Shown here: piece by piece, positions 43,251 to 51,384 of the stretch | Position numbering within the stretch: the stretch's first letter is position 1 | How the letters are laid out: every line of letters begins with the position of its first letter | Source: Serratia sarumanii | Lineage (GTDB): Bacteria; Pseudomonadota; Gammaproteobacteria; Enterobacterales; Enterobacteriaceae | DNA length: 64,000 nt | Assembly: GCF_029962605.1 (NCBI RefSeq) | Contig: NZ_CP124750.1 | Span: 2,356,001-2,420,000 of the forward strand | Direction: 5' to 3' | The notes under the pieces: generated by a model | What the model was told of the DNA's origin: nothing | Seen by the model: only the letters and a program-made list of their open reading frames with translations | The model's database searches: none | Position numbers and translations under genes: made by a program

Positions 43251-44489
43251 TCAGAAGTAGTAACCGATGTTTACGTTGGTGCGAAAATACCATTTATTGC
43301 TGCCGGAGGATTGGGTGCCGGTCCAGCCGGTGGCGTTTTCCACGCCGCCCCACGGGTTGGCGTTCTGCGCCCAGGTCAGATCCACCCACAGCATCACCGG
43401 CATGGCGAACACCTGAACCCCCAGCGTGTTCATTTTGGAATCTGAGCCGCCGTGCCTGTCTTTCCATAGCACGCTGTAGTCGTTGTAGAACCGCAGCTTT
43501 TTCACCGGCCCCCAGGGCACGTCGACGTCGCGCGCCAGGTTGATGGCGGCGGTGGTGGCCTGCGACGGGATCAGATAGGCCGGCGTCAGGCCGTTGCCCC
43601 CCATCAGGATCACCGAATTGTTGGCCCCGGCCGGGCCTTTGGCGTCGTAACCGTAGCGGATCACCTGGCCGGACAGATGCCAGGGATCGTAATTCACCAG
43701 CGTATGTAAACCCGCCGCCCAGAAGCTGCCGTTATCGCCGGTCGCCTGGTTATAGAGCCGCGAGGCCGCCAGCGAACCGCCGAGCTCATTGTCCCAGCCG
43801 CCCTGATGGAAAGCGCGCGTCAGCCGCAGGTTTACCTGATCGCGTTTTTCGTTGCGCTGCAGGTGCTGTGACGCATAGTTGGTGTTTTTCAGATCGTCGT
43901 AGCTGGCGACGTCGGGGGCGTAACGCACGCCGGTCGGCATCATGCGCGGGTAGTAGGCGGCGTCGAAGGCCCAATCGTCATGTTGATATTGGTATTTGGC
44001 GCCCAGCCCGGTGTTGACGCCAAAGCCGAGGTAAAACGGAATGCCGTACGACCAGCCGAACTGCGGGTAGGGCATCAGGCCGAACGGTTTGAACGGCGCG
44101 CCAAGCTGCACGGCGGAACGTTCAGACAGGTGGTAACCGACATAGGCGCGGTCGATGGCGTATTTGCGCCGATCCTGAAACCAGAATCCGCTATCGAAAA
44201 ACGCGTCGTTTATCTGGCCGGCGGCATCGATGCGAAAGGCGTCAAAGCGTAAATGCGGCGGATTCCGATAATTGCTGCTGTGCCAGTCTTCATAGCGATA
44301 ATTGGCACGCAGCGCGCCGCCGATATCAATATTCTTTTTATTATCCTCGCTTTGCCAATGAATATGCGGCAATGCCGGACGGCTTTTTTTTACCGGTGCC
44401 GCGGTGGCGGCAGCGTCGTTGGGCAATGCGACGGTGGCCGCATAACTCACTGGTGAAACAAGCAAAAAACAAAGCGTGATCGTGCGCAT
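43251..44489 (-). CDS. Outer-membrane porin-like protein
   Basis: 412 aa. A signal peptide (RTITLCFLLVSPVSYA) is followed by a proline-rich linker, then many alternating amphipathic strands with aromatic girdles. The chain ends in NVNIGYYF, with the C-terminal phenylalanine needed for Bam-mediated outer-membrane insertion. The pattern (DIGGALRANYRYED, FRIDAAGQI, WFQDRRKYAIDRAYVGYHL) resembles phosphate-selective/OprP-like porins. The substrate is unknown. Its promoter region contains two long dyads (44596-44682), suggesting tight control. Confidence 0.8.
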   Translation of the reverse strand: MRTITLCFLLVSPVSYAATVALPNDAAATAAPVKKSRPALPHIHWQSEDNKKNIDIGGALRANYRYEDWHSSNYRNPPHLRFDAFRIDAAGQINDAFFDSGFWFQDRRKYAIDRAYVGYHLSERSAVQLGAPFKPFGLMPYPQFGWSYGIPFYLGFGVNTGLGAKYQYQHDDWAFDAAYYPRMMPTGVRYAPDVASYDDLKNTNYASQHLQRNEKRDQVNLRLTRAFHQGGWDNELGGSLAASRLYNQATGDNGSFWAAGLHTLVNYDPWHLSGQVIRYGYDAKGPAGANNSVILMGGNGLTPAYLIPSQATTAAINLARDVDVPWGPVKKLRFYNDYSVLWKDRHGGSDSKMNTLGVQVFAMPVMLWVDLTWAQNANPWGGVENATGWTGTQSSGSNKWYFRTNVNIGYYF

Positions 44490-44595
44490 GCCTGGCCCCT
44501 GATGAAAGTAGACTGTTTATTAAGGCGAGCGAGTTTCACCTGTGAACAGGGCATTTACGCTCATTGGTTTTATATTTGAGACGATTTTATTGTGC

Positions 44596-44635
44596 GTTTC
44601 ATATATTAAATTCAGCGTCGGTTAATATATGAAAC
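44596..44635. promoter_or_regulatory. Perfect 14-bp dyad upstream of porin and MCP
   Basis: Arms GTTTCATATATTAA (44596-44609) and TTAATATATGAAAC (44622-44635) are exact reverse complements, with a 12-base spacer. Too AT-rich for an efficient terminator; more likely an operator or a paired regulator site. Confidence 0.65.
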
Positions 44636-44642
44636 TTTGTTT

Positions 44643-44682
44643 CTTGTTTAATGGAAAAACTATAAATCCGGTATTAAACAAG
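44643..44682. promoter_or_regulatory. Second dyad upstream of porin and MCP
   Basis: Arms CTTGTTTAAT (44643-44652) and ATTAAACAAG (44673-44682) are perfect reverse complements with a 20-base spacer, seven bases after the first dyad. Outer bases (TTTCTTG and CAAGTCAAGAAA) continue the symmetry imperfectly. Confidence 0.55.
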
Positions 44683-44824
44683 TCAAGAAATAAAAATGAG
44701 AGTTGACGGGCAATACCGATTATTGGGCGCCTTGGCCTGCGGGGGCGACGCAAAGCAGGCTGAAATATTAGTGTCATCAATGCCCGTTAGACTCGCGGCA
44801 TCCTGGTATTACTGACTAAAAATC

Positions 44825-46447
44825 ATGAACATAAAACTGACGCTGGGCCGCAGGGTAAAATCTGCGGCAGCGCTGCCGCGCGCGTTTGGCTTCGGCAAGA
44901 GCATGGGCCTATTAAGCGGCGTAATTTGCGTTATCGCGCTATTTTCTCTGCTGCAATTGTTTTCCACCGTATTTATTTCCAATATTTTGCGCGACGCCAA
45001 GGTTAACCTGGTGACGGGCGACGCCTTGCATCGCCAGCAGGCGACGATGGATCGCGCCAGGCTGTCGCTACTGACGGCCAGCGACACCCTGAACCGTGCG
45101 GGCATCTATTATCTGCAGGACAAAGCCACCGGCTCCGACGGCAGCTGGCACAGCCTGCTGGATGAGTCGTTGGCGGCGCTGCAGGCTTCAGAGCAGGCCT
45201 TTGCCCGGTTCGAGCGCTTGAGCGCGGATGCGCCGGAAGCGCCGGGCGCCCTGCAAGACAGCTATCGCCTGTTCTATGACGGCCTGAAAGAGCAGGCGCA
45301 AGGATTGCAGGGCAACAGCATCGATGCGTTTTTCGCCGTGCCGATCCAGGCGTTTCAGGCGGATTTCAACGAGAAGTATCTCGCTTACCAGGCGCTGAAT
45401 GAACGGCGTGGCGATGACGTCAACGTGCGGCAGTTGGCGGCGCTGGAGCAGGCCAGAACCTTTGCGCTCGGCGCGTTGGCCGCGCTGGCGCTGATCGCCG
45501 TGGGCGTTTGGTTCGGCGTCTCTCGCTGGGTGATCGCACCGCTGCGGCAGGCGATCGCGCACCTCAACGTACTGGCCGCCGGCGATCTTTCGCGGCCGCT
45601 GCCGCCTGGGCGCGCGTTCAACCGTGAGATGCGTCAGCTGCAGACCAGCATTGGCCATATGCAGGGCGGCCTGCAGCGCCTGGTGAGCGAGGTGCGCGAT
45701 GCGGCGGGCGGGATCCTGAACGGCGTCGGGCGGCTGGCGGACGGCAATCGACAGTTGACGGCGCAGTCGGCGAAGCAGGACGGCGAATTGCAGTTGGCGA
45801 CCGAGCACGTGCGGCAACTGGCGGCGCGGGTGGAAGAAAACGGCCAATATGCGCAGCAGGCCAGCCAACGAACCGAACAGGCCCGGCAGTGCGCGGGCGC
45901 CGGTGAGCGGATGATGCAAACCGTCAATGTTTCGATGCAAGGGATCGTCAACCAATCGGCCGAGATGCGCGGCATCGTCGCGCTGATCGACAGCGTGGCG
46001 TTCCAGACCAATATTCTGGCGCTGAATGCGGCGATCGAGGCCGCGCACGCCGGGGGGCACGGCCGCGGCTTTGCCATCGTGGCCAAAGAGGTGGGCCTGT
46101 TGGCGCAAAAGAGCAGCCATTCGACGCGCGATATTCAGCAGTTGATCAACCGTTCGCTGCAGCAAATCGATCAAGGCTCGCAGGCGGTGGATCTACTGAC
46201 GGGCAACCTGCGCCAGATTATCGATCTGGTGAACAAATGCAGTGCGCTGATGGGGGACATTTCCCTGGCGTCGCTCAATCAGGGGGAGAGCATTCAGGAC
46301 GTGACGGCGCGCATCGCGGCGCTGAATCAGGTAGCGCGGCAAACCGGCACGGTGGTGAACGCGGTGACCGAGGCTTCGCAGCGGTTACAGGGCGAGTCGG
46401 AACGGTTAGAAAAAGCGATGGCGCGCTTCAGGCTGCCGGCGCAATAA
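44825..46447 (+). CDS. Methyl-accepting chemotaxis protein
   Basis: 540 aa. Membrane helix 1 (about 28-52), a periplasmic Tar-like four-helix sensor (about 53-210), membrane helix 2 (212-232), HAMP (about 233-290) and a long cytoplasmic coiled coil. The signalling tip reads FQTNILALNAAIEAAHAGGHGRGFAIVAKEVGLLAQKSSHS. Most of the hairpin is canonical, but the arginine after EV is glycine and the usual AGEQGRGFAVVAGEV is altered. The C-terminus MARFRLPAQ lacks the NWETF-type CheR/CheB tether, so it probably works as a low-abundance receptor. The ligand is unknown. Confidence 0.9.
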   Translation: MNIKLTLGRRVKSAAALPRAFGFGKSMGLLSGVICVIALFSLLQLFSTVFISNILRDAKVNLVTGDALHRQQATMDRARLSLLTASDTLNRAGIYYLQDKATGSDGSWHSLLDESLAALQASEQAFARFERLSADAPEAPGALQDSYRLFYDGLKEQAQGLQGNSIDAFFAVPIQAFQADFNEKYLAYQALNERRGDDVNVRQLAALEQARTFALGALAALALIAVGVWFGVSRWVIAPLRQAIAHLNVLAAGDLSRPLPPGRAFNREMRQLQTSIGHMQGGLQRLVSEVRDAAGGILNGVGRLADGNRQLTAQSAKQDGELQLATEHVRQLAARVEENGQYAQQASQRTEQARQCAGAGERMMQTVNVSMQGIVNQSAEMRGIVALIDSVAFQTNILALNAAIEAAHAGGHGRGFAIVAKEVGLLAQKSSHSTRDIQQLINRSLQQIDQGSQAVDLLTGNLRQIIDLVNKCSALMGDISLASLNQGESIQDVTARIAALNQVARQTGTVVNAVTEASQRLQGESERLEKAMARFRLPAQ

Positions 46448-46503
46448 ATAACCACGCCGCAGATTAATGAATAATAAAGCTGCGTTTAACGTTATTTATT
46501 ATT

Positions 46504-46520
46504 TTCCCTCACTGAGGGAA
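46504..46520 (+). terminator. Short hairpin after the MCP gene
   Basis: The stem TTCCCTC / GAGGGAA with a three-base loop ACT is followed by TTTAT. A modest plus-strand terminator. Confidence 0.5.
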
Positions 46521-46531
46521 TTTATCTCGAT

Positions 46532-46576
46532 AAAAAAAACAGGCCGGCGCTTATGGGTTAAAAAAGCGCCGGCCTG
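46532..46576 (-). terminator. Strong terminator of the OsmB-like gene
   Basis: On the minus strand a 13-bp perfect stem (CAGGCCGGCGCTT and its complement, 46540-46552 and 46564-46576) is followed by eight T residues (complement of A-run 46532-46539). Confidence 0.88.
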
Positions 46577-46599
46577 CAGAGATTATTTTAACCGGATGA

Positions 46600-46812
46600 T
46601 TAACGGCCGGTCTGGTGGCCGATAATGCCGCCCAGCGCTGCGCCGCCCAGGGTGCCCAGCGTACTGCCGTCGGTCAGCACAGCGCCGCCGACGGCGCCCA
46701 CGCCCGCGCCGATCGCCGTGTTGCGATCGCGCTTGGACATATGCCCGCATGCGGTAACGGAAAGCGTTGCCATGACCACCACCAACACACCTGCGGCACG
46801 TTTAATATTCAT
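46600..46812 (-). CDS. OsmB-like glycine-zipper lipoprotein
   Basis: 70 aa. A signal peptide with lipobox LSVTAC (cysteine 22 becomes lipidated) is followed by a glycine-zipper 2TM region (AIGAGVGAVGGAVLTDGSTLGTLGGAALGGIIG). This is the OsmB/Slp-type layout of small envelope stress lipoproteins. It is a monocistronic gene with a strong terminator. Serratia genomes carry several of these, so exact orthology to OsmB is not claimed. Confidence 0.85.
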   Translation of the reverse strand: MNIKRAAGVLVVVMATLSVTACGHMSKRDRNTAIGAGVGAVGGAVLTDGSTLGTLGGAALGGIIGHQTGR

Positions 46813-47039
46813 AATGAGTTCCTGGTAAATTGGCTGATTAATGGATTAAAAATAATCCGATTAACCTGCCGGTAGAAGTTGAGATGAATGTATTCCTCCG
46901 TAAGAAAATCGAACAGGTAAAAATTCTTAATTTTGCGGCGCTGAAAAGTAATTGCTCGCCGAATGCGCGGCCGCCGGCAAAACCGCTGGTCTATACTGGG
47001 AAGACGCCTCGCGGCGGGGCGCACACTCTGGAGGCCGCC

Positions 47040-47435
47040 ATGTCCGATCTCGTTTCCGCATCCGGCAAACCGGTGAAAATCCCCGGCCCTGATCACCCGA
47101 TCACCTTGACCCGCCATCCGACGCGGGTCGTGGTGCGTGCCGGCGGTCAGACCCTGGCCGACAGCCGCCATGCGCTCATTCTGCAGGAAGCCAGCTATCC
47201 GCCGGTGTTTTACTTTCCGCGTGAGGACGTGAATATGGCGCTGTTGCAGAAAAACGAGCACGTCAGCTACTGCCCTTATAAGGGCGACTGCAGTTATTTC
47301 TCCCTGGCGCTTAACGGCGAGCAGGAGGCCAATGTGGCCTGGAGCTATGAAATGCCCTACAACGCCGTGGTGGCGATCAAGGATCATCTGGCATTTTATT
47401 CCGACAAAGTGGCGGAAATCCGTGCCGAAGCCTGA
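47040..47435 (+). CDS. DUF427 domain protein
   Basis: 131 aa single DUF427 domain, a small beta-tent fold: TRHPTRVVVRAGGQTLADSRHALILQEASYPPVFYFPREDV, then CPYKGDCSYFSL and YNAVVAIKDHLAFYSDKV. The conserved YFPREDV and CPYKG motifs are intact. The function of the family is unknown. The frame is open from 46884, but CTGGAGG upstream of the ATG at 47040 and the domain boundary favour this start. Confidence 0.88.
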   Translation: MSDLVSASGKPVKIPGPDHPITLTRHPTRVVVRAGGQTLADSRHALILQEASYPPVFYFPREDVNMALLQKNEHVSYCPYKGDCSYFSLALNGEQEANVAWSYEMPYNAVVAIKDHLAFYSDKVAEIRAEA

Positions 47436-47565
47436 GCCCCGCCGCATCCGGGCGTGGGCAGGTTGACATTCTTCTTATCCCTACTCATTATGTGTATTAT
47501 CGGAAATTGATACGTTTTCCTTATGTTTTAATCCGACATAAACGAAACTCTGAGCAGGTGCCAAG

Positions 47566-48036
47566 GTGTCTACCTCTACGCGATTTGCCGTTGCCATCCA
47601 TATTCTGACCAATATCACGCTGTGCCGTGGCCAGACGGTGCGTTCCGAAGATATCGCGCGCAGCGTCAACACCAACCCGACGGTGGTGCGGCGCATCCTC
47701 GGCGCGCTGGCGGAGGCCGGGCTGACCTATTCACAGATGGGGCAAGGCGGCGGGGCGCTGCTGGCGCGGCCGGCGGAAGCGATCTCGTTGCTGGACGTGT
47801 ATCGCGCGGTGGAAGATCAACCGTATTTCATGCTGCACCGTACCCGGCCTAACGATGCGTGCTATATCGGCCACGCCATTACCCCGGTGCTGGAGCAAGA
47901 GTTTGCGCGCGTCGGTCTCGCGCTGGAAGCCAGCCTGGCGCAAACCAGCATCGCCGAAATGGCCGGGCAGGTCGAGCGGCGCGCAGGCTATCCTTTTGTC
48001 CCTTGTTCGCCGCAATATCAAGCGGATACGCAATAA
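47566..48036 (+). CDS. Rrf2-family transcriptional regulator
   Basis: 156 aa, GTG start. The N-terminal winged helix (TRFAVAIHILTNITLCRGQTVRSEDIARSVNTNPTVVRRILGALAEAGL) is the Rrf2 DNA-binding domain. The iron-sulfur cysteine triad of IscR/NsrR is absent; only isolated cysteines occur (NDACYIGH and VPCSPQ). It is therefore closer to YwnA-like members that sense redox or thiol stress through one or two cysteines. Targets are not known. The dyad at 48085-48109 just downstream is a candidate binding site. Confidence 0.85.
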   Translation: MSTSTRFAVAIHILTNITLCRGQTVRSEDIARSVNTNPTVVRRILGALAEAGLTYSQMGQGGGALLARPAEAISLLDVYRAVEDQPYFMLHRTRPNDACYIGHAITPVLEQEFARVGLALEASLAQTSIAEMAGQVERRAGYPFVPCSPQYQADTQ

Positions 48037-48084
48037 AAACCCGTGCCAATTCCTTCTTCGCGCAGAGCATTTTTTGCATTGCGT

Positions 48085-48109
48085 TAATGTAATTGTGTAA
48101 GTTACATTA
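48085..48109. promoter_or_regulatory. 25-bp dyad upstream of acrZ
   Basis: Arms TAATGTAA and TTACATTA (48085-48092, 48102-48109) flank nine bases, and an inner palindrome TGTAA-G-TTACA (48096-48106) is nested in the right half. It has an operator-like appearance, 12 bases before a CRP-like site. Confidence 0.6.
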
Positions 48110-48121
48110 GCTCGCATCAAG

Positions 48122-48137
48122 TGTGATGTAGCTCACG
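48122..48137. promoter_or_regulatory. CRP-like binding site upstream of acrZ
   Basis: TGTGA-N6-TCACG matches the CRP consensus TGTGA-N6-TCACA at nine of ten conserved positions. It lies 93 bases before the acrZ start. Confidence 0.7.
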
Positions 48138-48229
48138 TTTTAGACTGCCTCCCCACGATACTCAACCGATTGGCCGGAAACCTTTTCTTCCGGCACAGAT
48201 TCGCTGTGCTTATAAACCAGGAGAGAACG

Positions 48230-48364
48230 ATGTTAGAAATGATTGAAAGCTTGGCCACCGTGGTGGTCCTGGTGCCGGTAATGGTGGCCGTTTTGCTCGG
48301 CGCGATTTACGGCCTGGGTGAAGTGTTCAACGTCTTTTCCGCTATTGGCCGCAAAAACGGCTGA
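48230..48364 (+). CDS. acrZ: AcrZ, small accessory protein of AcrAB-TolC
   Basis: 44 aa single-helix membrane protein. It matches E. coli AcrZ along its length (MLEMIESL... VPVMVAVLLGAIYGLGEVFNVFS), including the helix-bending proline at residue 16. AcrZ binds the AcrB pump and changes its substrate preference. AGGAGAGAACG gives a very good start at 48230. It is monocistronic, with a possible CRP site and a dyad upstream and a hairpin downstream. In E. coli it neighbours modE, which is not seen here. Confidence 0.93.
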   Translation: MLEMIESLATVVVLVPVMVAVLLGAIYGLGEVFNVFSAIGRKNG

Positions 48365-48374
48365 TGGCACGCCA

Positions 48375-48400
48375 GGGGGCGCTCAGCCCCCGGCTCTTTT
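48375..48400 (+). terminator. Terminator after acrZ
   Basis: The stem GGGGGC / GCCCCC with loop GCTCA starts 10 bases after the stop and is followed by GGCTCTTTT. Confidence 0.65.
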
Positions 48401-48414
48401 ATCTCCTTTCCTCT

Positions 48415-49293
48415 CTAAGATTGCGCTGTGGCGTCAATCATCGCCATCACCTGCCGAAACATCGCGCTTTCCGCATCGGCCAGTTCGTTGACCAGCGTAA
48501 AGTGATTGCAGTGGCGATCGGCCAGCAGCTGGACGTCGAGGCCGCGCGCCAGGCAGGCGTGATAATAGGCCTGCGTCTGGTTTTTGAAGGCTTGGGTTTC
48601 CCGCTGGCCGACGTCGAGCAATATCTGCGGCGCATGTTCTTTCGCCGGCAGCAAAAACAGCGGGCTGAGGGCTTGCGCCTGTTCGGGCGTCAGGTGCAGC
48701 CAGTCGTTGATATAGATATCGCACAGCGGCCGCAGATCGTAGAGGCCGCTCAGCGCCAGCGCGCCTTTGATCGCGTCGGGCGGCAGGCGATAGCGTGGTT
48801 GCCAGCCGTCGGCGATCAGCATGCCGCACAGATGGCCGCCGGCCGAACTGCCGCTGACGAAAATGCGCGCCGGATCGATGCCGAAGGGCGCCCCGTGATG
48901 ATAGAGCCAGGCGACGGCGCTGCGCACCTCGTGCACGATCTCCGCCAGCGTCGCTTCCGGCGCCAGCGTGTATTCCAGCGTGGCGACCGCCACGCCGCGG
49001 CGGGCAAACGCGGCGGCCATCGAACAGGCTTCCTCTTTGCGCTGCGAATGCCAGTAGCCGCCATGAATAAAGATCAGCAGCGGGGCGGGCTGCGTGCAGG
49101 CCGGGAACAGATCGAGGCGCTCTGCGGCGCTCATGCCGTAGCGCAGATCGTAAATGCCCGGCGTCTGCGCCCTGGCGCGCTGGGCCAGCGCGGCGTATTC
49201 CGCCATGCAGGCGTCAAAATCTTCCACCGAAGCGCGGGCGTTGTATTGCACGGCGCGCGCGCTCAGGTCTGTAAACGTCAGATCGATGCTCAT
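48415..49293 (-). CDS. Alpha/beta hydrolase, HSL/kynurenine-formamidase-like
   Basis: 292 aa cytoplasmic esterase. The oxyanion-hole motif FIHGGYWHS and the nucleophile elbow GSSAGGHL match the HGGG/GxSxG layout of hormone-sensitive-lipase and arylformamidase relatives. LLDVGQRETQ and HCNHFTLV carry the acid and histidine. The start at 49293 with AGGAG ten bases upstream is preferred to a GTG one codon earlier. It is divergent from a DeoR-type regulator, which may control it. Confidence 0.87.
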   Translation of the reverse strand: MSIDLTFTDLSARAVQYNARASVEDFDACMAEYAALAQRARAQTPGIYDLRYGMSAAERLDLFPACTQPAPLLIFIHGGYWHSQRKEEACSMAAAFARRGVAVATLEYTLAPEATLAEIVHEVRSAVAWLYHHGAPFGIDPARIFVSGSSAGGHLCGMLIADGWQPRYRLPPDAIKGALALSGLYDLRPLCDIYINDWLHLTPEQAQALSPLFLLPAKEHAPQILLDVGQRETQAFKNQTQAYYHACLARGLDVQLLADRHCNHFTLVNELADAESAMFRQVMAMIDATAQS

Positions 49294-49387
49294 CACCTCT
49301 CCTGATTGTTATGCGTTATGCCCTCATCGTCGTCCCGCAGGCGAAAAGATGTTTGATCTTCGGTGCGCATCATTGCGGCTTCTCTGA

Positions 49388-49416
49388 TGCTGTTTTCTGC
49401 TGTATATTGCTGTTTT
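49388..49416. promoter_or_regulatory. Direct repeats before the DeoR-family gene
   Basis: TGCTGTTTT occurs at 49388-49396 and 49408-49416, 20 bases apart (about two helical turns), in the 148-base divergent promoter region. This is a typical arrangement for DeoR-type operators. Confidence 0.45.
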
Positions 49417-49441
49417 ATGCTTTTTACTGCGGAATAAACCC

Positions 49442-50191
49442 ATGCACAAAGCGGCACGACAGCGCCATTTACTGGATTTGCTCAGCGAACGCGGGCAGGC
49501 GGCGGTGGCGGAATTGGCTGGCGCCATCGGCGTTTCGGTCGATACCGTGCGCCGCGATCTGGCCGATCTCGAGCGGCAAGGGTTGGCGCAGAAACATCAC
49601 GGCGGGGCGATCGCGCTCGAACCGTCCGGCATGCCGCGCCAGGCGCGCGCGGCGCTGTTGCCGCAGGTCAAGCAGCGGCTCGGCCGCGCGGTGGCCGCGC
49701 AGATCCCGCCCGGCAGCACCCTGATGTTGGATGCGGGCAGCACGCTGCTGGCGGTGGCACAGGCGCTGCGCGGGCCGGCTACGGTGATCACCGCTTCGCT
49801 GGATATCGCGCAGTGCCTGAGCGACAGGCCGGAGATCAACCTGATTCTGCTCGGCGGCCAGTGGGATGCGCGCCAGCGGCTGTTCGCCGGCAGCGCCACC
49901 CTGGCGTTGCTGGAACGCTACCGCGCGGATATCGCCTTGCTGGGCGCCTGCGCGGTGCATGCGCAGCTGGGGCTGAGCGCCGGCGAGGAGGCCGATGCAG
50001 AGGTCAAACGCGCCATGCTGGCCAACAGCGGCGAGCGCTGGCTGGTGGCCGACCATATGAAGCTGGATCGCTGCGAACCGCATCACGTTGCGGATCTGGC
50101 GCAGATCCAACGGCTGTTTACCGATCGCCCGTGGGACAAACTGGACGAACAGTCACTGATTGAACTTTGTGTCGTCGCCGACGACCGCTAG
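49442..50191 (+). CDS. DeoR/GlpR-family transcriptional regulator
   Basis: 249 aa. The N-terminal HTH is AARQRHLLDLLSERGQAAVAELAGAIGVSVDTVRRDLADLERQGL, with the DeoR signature in which VDTVRRDL is the recognition helix. The C-terminal domain is the sugar-phosphate-sensing fold (LMLDAGSTLLAVAQAL, AEVKRAMLANSGERWLVADHMKL). It is 12 bases upstream of a YdgJ-type dehydrogenase gene and likely controls a sugar or polyol pathway. Confidence 0.92.
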   Translation: MHKAARQRHLLDLLSERGQAAVAELAGAIGVSVDTVRRDLADLERQGLAQKHHGGAIALEPSGMPRQARAALLPQVKQRLGRAVAAQIPPGSTLMLDAGSTLLAVAQALRGPATVITASLDIAQCLSDRPEINLILLGGQWDARQRLFAGSATLALLERYRADIALLGACAVHAQLGLSAGEEADAEVKRAMLANSGERWLVADHMKLDRCEPHHVADLAQIQRLFTDRPWDKLDEQSLIELCVVADDR

Positions 50192-50203
50192 AGGAGAACA
50201 CTG

Positions 50204-51271
50204 ATGAACGATACCGCTCGACCGTTGCAGGTGGCGCTGATTGGCTACGGCTTTGTCGGCAAGGCGTTTCACGCGCCGCTGATTAACGCGGTGCCGGGGC
50301 TGGAACTGAGCGTGGTGGCTTCGCGCGATGCCGCCAAGGTGCATGCCGATCTGCCGCACGCGCAGGTGATAGCCGATCCGCTGGAGGCCATCCGCCGGCC
50401 GGAGGTGGATTTGGTGGTGATCGCGTCGCCGAATGACACCCATGCGCCGCTGGCGCTGGCCGCGCTGGAGGCGGGCAAGCACGTGGTGGTGGATAAGCCC
50501 TTTACGCTGGACTTGGCGCAGGCGCGCACGCTGATTGCGGCGGCGGAAAAACACGAACGCCTGCTGTCGGTGTTCCAGAACCGCCGCTGGGACAGCGACT
50601 ACCTAGGGGTGAAGCAGGTGATCGAACAGGGGCTGATCGGCAAGGTGACGCACTTTGAGTCGCACATCGATCGTTACCGCCCCGAAGTGCGGGTGCGCTG
50701 GCGTGAGCAGAACCTGCCGGGCAGCGGGCTGTGGTTTGATCTGGGGCCGCACATGGTCGATCAGGCGCTGCAGCTGTTCGGTTTGCCGCACAGCGTGCAG
50801 GCCAACATCGCAACGCTGCGCCCCAACGCGCAGGTTAACGACTGGGCCCACGTGGTGCTCAACTACCCGACGCACCGCGTGATCCTGCACGGCAGCATGC
50901 TGGTGGCGGGCGGCGTGTCGCGCTTTACCGTGCACGGCGAGAAAGGCAGCGTGGTCAAAACGCGCGCCGACGGGCAGGAGAGCCAACTGCTGGCCGGCGT
51001 GACGCCGGGCTCGGCGGAGTGGGGCAAAGACGACGACGCGATGAGCCTGTTTATCGGCACGGAGTCGGTGCGCACGCTGCCGACGCCGGATGGCGATCAG
51101 CGCCAGTATTACTTCCAGGTACGCGACGCCCTGCGCGGCGCCGGCAGCAATCCGGTTACCGCTGCGCAGGCGCTGGCGGTGATGGCGGTGCTGGAGGCGG
51201 CCACCCTGGCGGCGGAAACCGGCGTTACCCAAACCCTGCCGCTCACCGAGGCGGAGATCGCCGCCTGGTAA
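50204..51271 (+). CDS. ydgJ: Gfo/Idh/MocA oxidoreductase, YdgJ-like
   Basis: 355 aa NAD(P)-dependent dehydrogenase. Rossmann motif LIGYGFVGKAFHAP at the N-terminus, the conserved EAGKHVVVDKPF (catalytic lysine of the E-K-P motif) and FQNRRWDSDYLGVK, with catalytic-region FDLGPHMVDQA. It follows E. coli YdgJ throughout; relatives such as IolW reduce scyllo-inosose. The actual substrate is not proven. AGAGGAGAACACTG precedes the ATG and it is in an operon with the DeoR gene. Confidence 0.88.
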   Translation: MNDTARPLQVALIGYGFVGKAFHAPLINAVPGLELSVVASRDAAKVHADLPHAQVIADPLEAIRRPEVDLVVIASPNDTHAPLALAALEAGKHVVVDKPFTLDLAQARTLIAAAEKHERLLSVFQNRRWDSDYLGVKQVIEQGLIGKVTHFESHIDRYRPEVRVRWREQNLPGSGLWFDLGPHMVDQALQLFGLPHSVQANIATLRPNAQVNDWAHVVLNYPTHRVILHGSMLVAGGVSRFTVHGEKGSVVKTRADGQESQLLAGVTPGSAEWGKDDDAMSLFIGTESVRTLPTPDGDQRQYYFQVRDALRGAGSNPVTAAQALAVMAVLEAATLAAETGVTQTLPLTEAEIAAW

Positions 51272-51294
51272 CGGCTCGCGTCAGATAAGGCGTC

Positions 51295-51326
51295 AGACGC
51301 ATGGATACAGTGCATACCGTGCGTCT
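51295..51326. promoter_or_regulatory. Inverted repeat upstream of the MFS pump
   Basis: The perfect 7-bp arms AGACGCA (51295-51301) and TGCGTCT (51320-51326) are 18 bases apart. It could be a hairpin ending the ydgJ transcript or an operator of the MFS gene. Confidence 0.4.
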
Positions 51327-51384
51327 TCCGCCATCCCAACCCCTGGCATAGGCTAATCCTCAGTCTATGTCAGGAGTGTTTACC

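Larger units (their letters stand above)
44490..44824. other. Divergent AT-rich control region of porin and chemoreceptor
   Basis: 335 bases without a gene between the divergent porin and chemoreceptor starts. Two long inverted repeats (44596-44635 and 44643-44682) occupy its centre. The rest is AT-rich promoter-type DNA. Confidence 0.75.

Noticed and set aside
47566..48036. Rrf2 protein as an IscR or NsrR orthologue.
   Set aside because: The three clustered iron-sulfur cysteines of IscR/NsrR are missing.
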